Source: Ktedonobacterales bacterium
Lineage (GTDB): Bacteria; Chloroflexota; Ktedonobacteria; Ktedonobacterales; JADMIN01
NCBI GenBank assembly: GCA_025928125.1
Contig: JAICKD010000121.1
Location: 1-7,827, forward strand
Length of the DNA: 7,827 bases
Direction: 5' to 3'
Position 1 is the stretch's first letter, and each line of letters begins with the position of its first letter. The notes beneath the pieces were generated by a model. That model saw nothing but the letters and a program-made list of their open reading frames with translations, did not search any database and was not told where the DNA came from. This document shows positions 5,801 through 7,827 of this stretch, piece by piece. Position numbers and translations under genes: made by a program.

Positions 5801-7827
5801 GCACGACCAGCGGGGCGCAGACCATCTCCGTGATCAATAACGGCACAGCGGCCCTGCATGTGACCTCGGTGACGCTCACCGGGACGAACGCGGGCGACTT
5901 CGCCAAGAGCGCCGACACCTGCACTGGAGCGTCAGTGGCGCCTCTCGCGGCGTGTAGCATCAGCGTGACGTTCTCCCCGACCGCGACGGGCGCGCGCAGC
6001 GCCACGCTCACCTTCGTCGATGATGTGGCGGGCAGCCCGCAGACCGTCGCGCTCAACGGCACAGGCGTTACCCTGGCGCCGGGGATCAGCTTTACTCCGC
6101 CCAGCCTGACCTTCGCGAATCAGGGCGTTGGCACGACGAGCGCGGCGCAGAGCATCACTGTGACGAATACTGGCAATGCCAGCCTGCACGTGACCTCGGT
6201 GACGCTCACCGGGACGAACGCGGGCGACTTTGCTAAGAGCACCGATACCTGCTCGGGGGCGACAGTTGCCGCCAATGCCACCTGCACGGTTAGTGTCACC
6301 TTCAAGCCAACGGCGGCAGGCAGCCGCACCGCCTCGCTCTCGTTCGCGGATGACGCGCCGGGCAGCCCACAGAGTGTCGCCCTCAGCGGCTCTGGGATGC
6401 AGGTCGGCGTCTATCTGCAAGATGGCTTCGAGAGCGGCAACCTCAGCCAGTGGTCGGCTCCCGCCGGGACCGGCTCGGCGACCGTCCAGACCAGTGTGGT
6501 GAATAGCGGGTCAGACGCGCTGGCGATGACCAACGGCGCCAACCAGTACGTCATCACCTCGCAGAGTCTGACCGGCGGGGCGCAGGCGCACACCTTCACC
6601 CGGCTCTACTTCCGCATCACCAACGCCAGCGCTTCCTTCAGCCTGGCCTCCGCCACCGATACTGCGGGGAACAACCTGTGGGCGGTGGTCTACGATGCGG
6701 GCAGCCATGGCTTCGACGTCTACTTCTGGAACGGCGCGCGTACCCGCTTCGACTACTACAGCAGCACCAACCTGATCCAGGCGAACGCATGGTACTCGCT
6801 GGAGATCGAGTTGAACGAGGCGACGGCAGCCAATGGTGGCGCGGGCAATGTCTGGCTCAACGGGAACCGGCTCGGTGGCATCACGGGCGACCTTTCGGCC
6901 ACCAACAACCTCAGCAAGCTCTTCCTCTGGAACGACGCCGCCAGCGCCACGACCTACTTCGACGACGTTGTAGTCTCGAATGTGTACAATGGGCCGCTGG
7001 GAAGCGCCGCCGCGATTGGGTTCACGCCCAGCAGCGTGAGCTTTGGCAACCAGGGCGTTGGCACGACCAGCGCCGCCCAGACGGTGACCGCCAAGAACAC
7101 CGGCACGGCCAATCTGCACATGACCACCGTTGTCCTCACTGGCACGAACTCGGGCGACTTCGCCATCACCGCCAATACCTGCAATAGCGCGGTACTGGCG
7201 CCGAATGCGACGTGTACAGTCAGTGTGACGTTCACACCAACTATCGTCGGCAACCGGAGCGCCTCGCTCTCCTTCACCGATGATGCGCCACTTAGCCCAC
7301 AGGCTGTTGCGCTGACTGGAAATGGCGCCACATCGGGGATCAGCTTCAATCCGACGAGCGTCAGTTTTGGCAGTCAGACGGTATCCACCACCAGCGCGGC
7401 CCAGACCGTCACCGCCACCAATAGTAGCGTGGTTGCCCTGCACGTCACCTCGGTCACACTGACCGGGACGAATGGAGGCGACTTCGCCATCACCGCCGAT
7501 ACCTGCACCGGGGCCACCGTTACCGTTGGGGCCACCTGCACGGTTAGCGTGACCTTCACCCCCGGCGCGACAGGCGCCCGCAGCGCCTTGCTCTCCTTCG
7601 TGGATGACGCGCCGAGCAGCCCGCAGACCGTCCCGCTGACTGGCACAGGCGCTTCGGCGGCGCCAGTGGTCAGCTTCAACCCAGCTAGCCTGAACTACGG
7701 CAACCAGAACACTGGCACGACCAGCGCGGCGAAGAGCGTCACGGTGACCAACACCGGGACGGCTGCTCTGCATGTCACCATCGTCGCCCTTGCTGGCGCG
7801 AACTCCGGTGACTTCACCATCACCGCC
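2848..7827 (+). CDS. Giant secreted modular protein: N,N-dimethylformamidase beta-like domain with ConA-like and ASH repeats (3' end outside the window)
   Basis: The frame is open for 1660 codons and is cut by the window edge. Residues 1-53 form a long signal peptide: a basic start (KKAPRVR), a hydrophobic core (about 24-44) and probable cleavage near VSAAS (50-54). An N-terminal anchor is the alternative. Residues about 60-525 resemble the N,N-dimethylformamidase beta-subunit domain: YRMGWYGG (112-119), YEAYNTYG (206-213), VSFDRPF (235-241), WYEYPMLRW (254-262), GHDEYW (295-300) and GANDVYW (322-328). DMFase cleaves an amide with a mononuclear iron; E298 is a candidate ligand, but the substrate here is unknown. 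Ten prolines (529-538) form a hinge. A ConA/LamG-like beta-sandwich follows (540-745), then four ASH/choice-of-anchor-D repeats of about 108-110 residues (754-1183), a second ConA-like domain (1188-1390), two full ASH repeats (1392-1609) and part of a third (1610-1660). Each full ASH repeat holds a Cys-x10-Cys pair. It is probably an exported or surface protein with an enzyme-like head on a stalk. Any C-terminal anchor lies beyond the window. Confidence 0.85.
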   Translation, partial: MGSQKKAPRVRQTVRGSFAAWQRAAVLCIIVFAGLGLSVGSAFVSGVPQVSAASNAIQIENTQPGDSTWDDFSANLSPTALSGYSSPISVNHGQTVNFYVTTTSATLTIDIYRMGWYGGTGARKMERLGTTFPGQQQPIPNPDPVTGIVVCNWQVTASLAVPSNWVTGVYLAKLTGSSGDKSFIFFNVRNDGGHEDFVFQTSVTTYEAYNTYGMTSLYNNTVNDPTYHYPHATKVSFDRPFNPGDSNGAGHFLWYEYPMLRWAEKNGFDMTYTTDIDTDLNTNPLTNHKAFLSVGHDEYWSKAMRDNVQAAINAGVNVGFFGANDVYWQVRFEPNAQGVPDRVMVGYKDFATINQAPGPDPQWNVNNSIVTTRFRDDPVNKPELALVGVMFLDENNTPDGRPYVVTNASNWVFANTGFVNGTSVPGIVGYEFDNSFTDPSTSPPAQYQQYHTYSPAGLQILSNSLVQGDNGAEIAQSTIYTAASGARIFAAGSIEFSWGLDNFGGRNTANAGIQQMTANIFYNFNGGTPPPPPPPPPPGTYLQDNFESGNLTQWNGPFGTGSAGVVTGPNVHNGTYSAQLIDPSGSNQLVTLTQNLVNSPGANTYTRLYFQVSNASATSTLASATDGSTPSNNSWVAIYDGGSHGIDVYFRTNTGSTVEFDSAPNLITANTWYGLQIQMNQATSGVGNVWLNGALQTNALTGKTGVSGNFTAATPINALTLWNEAAGTTIYYDDVIVSDHDNGTVNSGGSPPSFNPASLSFGNQNIGSTSAAKTVTLTNASGATLHISAVSITGSDTGDFAKTADTCSGQAIAVNATCTASVTFSPTAVGSRNATLSFTDDGAGSPQSVTLSGTGVAVGPAVGFNPANLGFGNQNTGTTSAAKTVTVTNTGNATLHITSVTLTGTNAGDFAKSADTCTGATVAVNATCTVSVTFSPTDVGGRNAALSFTDDAAGSPQTFAVAGTGVAPAIGFNPTSLTYPSQGIGTTSGAQTISVINNGTAALHVTSVTLTGTNAGDFAKSADTCTGASVAPLAACSISVTFSPTATGARSATLTFVDDVAGSPQTVALNGTGVTLAPGISFTPPSLTFANQGVGTTSAAQSITVTNTGNASLHVTSVTLTGTNAGDFAKSTDTCSGATVAANATCTVSVTFKPTAAGSRTASLSFADDAPGSPQSVALSGSGMQVGVYLQDGFESGNLSQWSAPAGTGSATVQTSVVNSGSDALAMTNGANQYVITSQSLTGGAQAHTFTRLYFRITNASASFSLASATDTAGNNLWAVVYDAGSHGFDVYFWNGARTRFDYYSSTNLIQANAWYSLEIELNEATAANGGAGNVWLNGNRLGGITGDLSATNNLSKLFLWNDAASATTYFDDVVVSNVYNGPLGSAAAIGFTPSSVSFGNQGVGTTSAAQTVTAKNTGTANLHMTTVVLTGTNSGDFAITANTCNSAVLAPNATCTVSVTFTPTIVGNRSASLSFTDDAPLSPQAVALTGNGATSGISFNPTSVSFGSQTVSTTSAAQTVTATNSSVVALHVTSVTLTGTNGGDFAITADTCTGATVTVGATCTVSVTFTPGATGARSALLSFVDDAPSSPQTVPLTGTGASAAPVVSFNPASLNYGNQNTGTTSAAKSVTVTNTGTAALHVTIVALAGANSGDFTITA
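4432..4461 (+). repeat. Ten-proline hinge (CCG/CCA codon repeat)
   Basis: Ten consecutive proline codons, made of CCG, CCA and CCC, separate the amidase-like head from the first ConA-like domain (residues 529-538). Such polyproline runs act as stiff linkers in secreted modular enzymes. The near-repetitive DNA is also a place where slippage or assembly error could alter length, but the frame continues cleanly on both sides. Confidence 0.8.
4465..5100 (+). repeat. First copy of the ConA-like module (domain of the giant protein)
   Basis: Residues 540-751 open with TYLQDNFESGNLTQW and close with YYDDVIVS. They are clearly related to the second copy at 6409-7017: both contain YLQD-FESGNL-QW, TRLYF, LASATD, GSHG-DVYF, a NVWLNG strand and a final DDV-VS strand. 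This is the pattern of a concanavalin/LamG-type beta-sandwich, often carbohydrate binding in secreted proteins. Ligand binding here is not shown. It contains no cysteines. Confidence 0.65.
5104..6396 (+). repeat. Tandem ASH / choice-of-anchor-D repeats 1-4 (within the giant gene)
   Basis: Four tandem units begin at the phenylalanine codons 5107, 5437, 5761 and 6091, so the period is 330, 324 and 330 bases. Each unit reads FxPxSLxFxNQxxGTTSA, then a TVTNTGNAxLHVTSV-like strand, GDFAK, an x-DTC segment, a second Cys 11 residues later, SVTFxPT, and a closing GSPQxVxLxGTG. This is the bacterial Ig-like ASH family used as extracellular stalks. Repeats 2 and 4 look the most alike by eye. Cysteine pairs are at 807/818, 917/928, 1025/1036 and 1135/1146. 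Confidence 0.85.
6409..7017 (+). repeat. Second copy of the ConA-like module (domain of the giant protein)
   Basis: Residues 1188-1390 repeat the fold and key words of the module at 4465-5100, starting with VYLQDGFESGNLSQW and ending with YFDDVVVS. The start is marked by the same TATCTGCAAGAT DNA in both copies. It sits directly after ASH repeat 4 and before repeat 5, so the unit [ConA + ASH array] occurs twice in the protein. Confidence 0.65.
7021..7827 (+). repeat. Tandem ASH repeats 5, 6 and partial 7 (within the giant gene)
   Basis: Units begin at the phenylalanine codons 7021, 7345 and 7675 (periods 324 and 330). Repeats 5 and 6 are complete and carry cysteine pairs at residues 1445/1456 and 1553/1564. 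Repeat 7 is cut by the window edge after 51 residues, just before its first cysteine would occur. The array therefore continues to the right for an unknown number of copies. Confidence 0.85.

Noticed and set aside
4930..7773. Several minus-strand open frames (up to 420 residues) with internally repetitive proteins
   Set aside because: Their repetitiveness mirrors the ASH repeats on the plus strand. They are antisense shadows; the plus frame has a ribosome binding site, a signal peptide and family motifs.
5104..7827. Regularly spaced repeats as a possible CRISPR-like array
   Set aside because: The 324-330-base period is a multiple of three, the frame stays open throughout, and conservation is at protein level: these are protein domain repeats.

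Overview
The window has a high-G+C, Gram-positive-like or Chloroflexota-like bacterial character. The pointers are strong purine-rich ribosome binding sites, a tRNA-Gln with an encoded CCA end, and a very long secreted protein built from Ig-like 'choice-of-anchor D' (ASH/HYDIN-type) repeats and concanavalin-like modules. I lean towards Chloroflexota (Ktedonobacteria-like), but this is a weak inference from protein style and no diagnostic marker gene is present.

Layout. Bases 1-176 hold no gene I can support. A tRNA-Gln(UUG) lies on the minus strand at 177-250, with a nested inverted repeat over its likely promoter. Next comes a convergent two-gene restriction-modification cassette. A beta-class amino-methyltransferase (520-1698, plus) has DPPY and FMGSGST motifs. 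A 233-residue protein (1717-2418, minus, GTG start) carries a PD...ExK nuclease signature. Their stop codons are 18 bases apart. The cassette looks lower in G+C than the DNA to its right.

Bases 2419-2847 form a 429-base regulatory interval without a supported gene. It contains an imperfect inverted repeat in front of the nuclease gene, two weak promoter-like matches facing right, and a 12-bp stem overlapping a tandem 10-bp direct repeat. From 2848 to the right edge one reading frame stays open for 1660 codons and is cut by the window end. It encodes a signal peptide, an N,N-dimethylformamidase beta-subunit-like domain with a GHDEYW motif, a ten-proline hinge, a ConA-like domain, four ASH repeats, a second ConA-like domain and at least two and a half further ASH repeats.

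Function. The methyltransferase and nuclease probably form a type II restriction-modification system, in which one protein protects host DNA and the other cuts unmodified DNA. The giant protein is probably exported and displays an amidase-like head on a repetitive stalk. Nothing in the sequence links it functionally to the restriction cassette. The most notable items are this architecture, the partly homogenised repeat array and the restriction-modification pair of unknown specificity.
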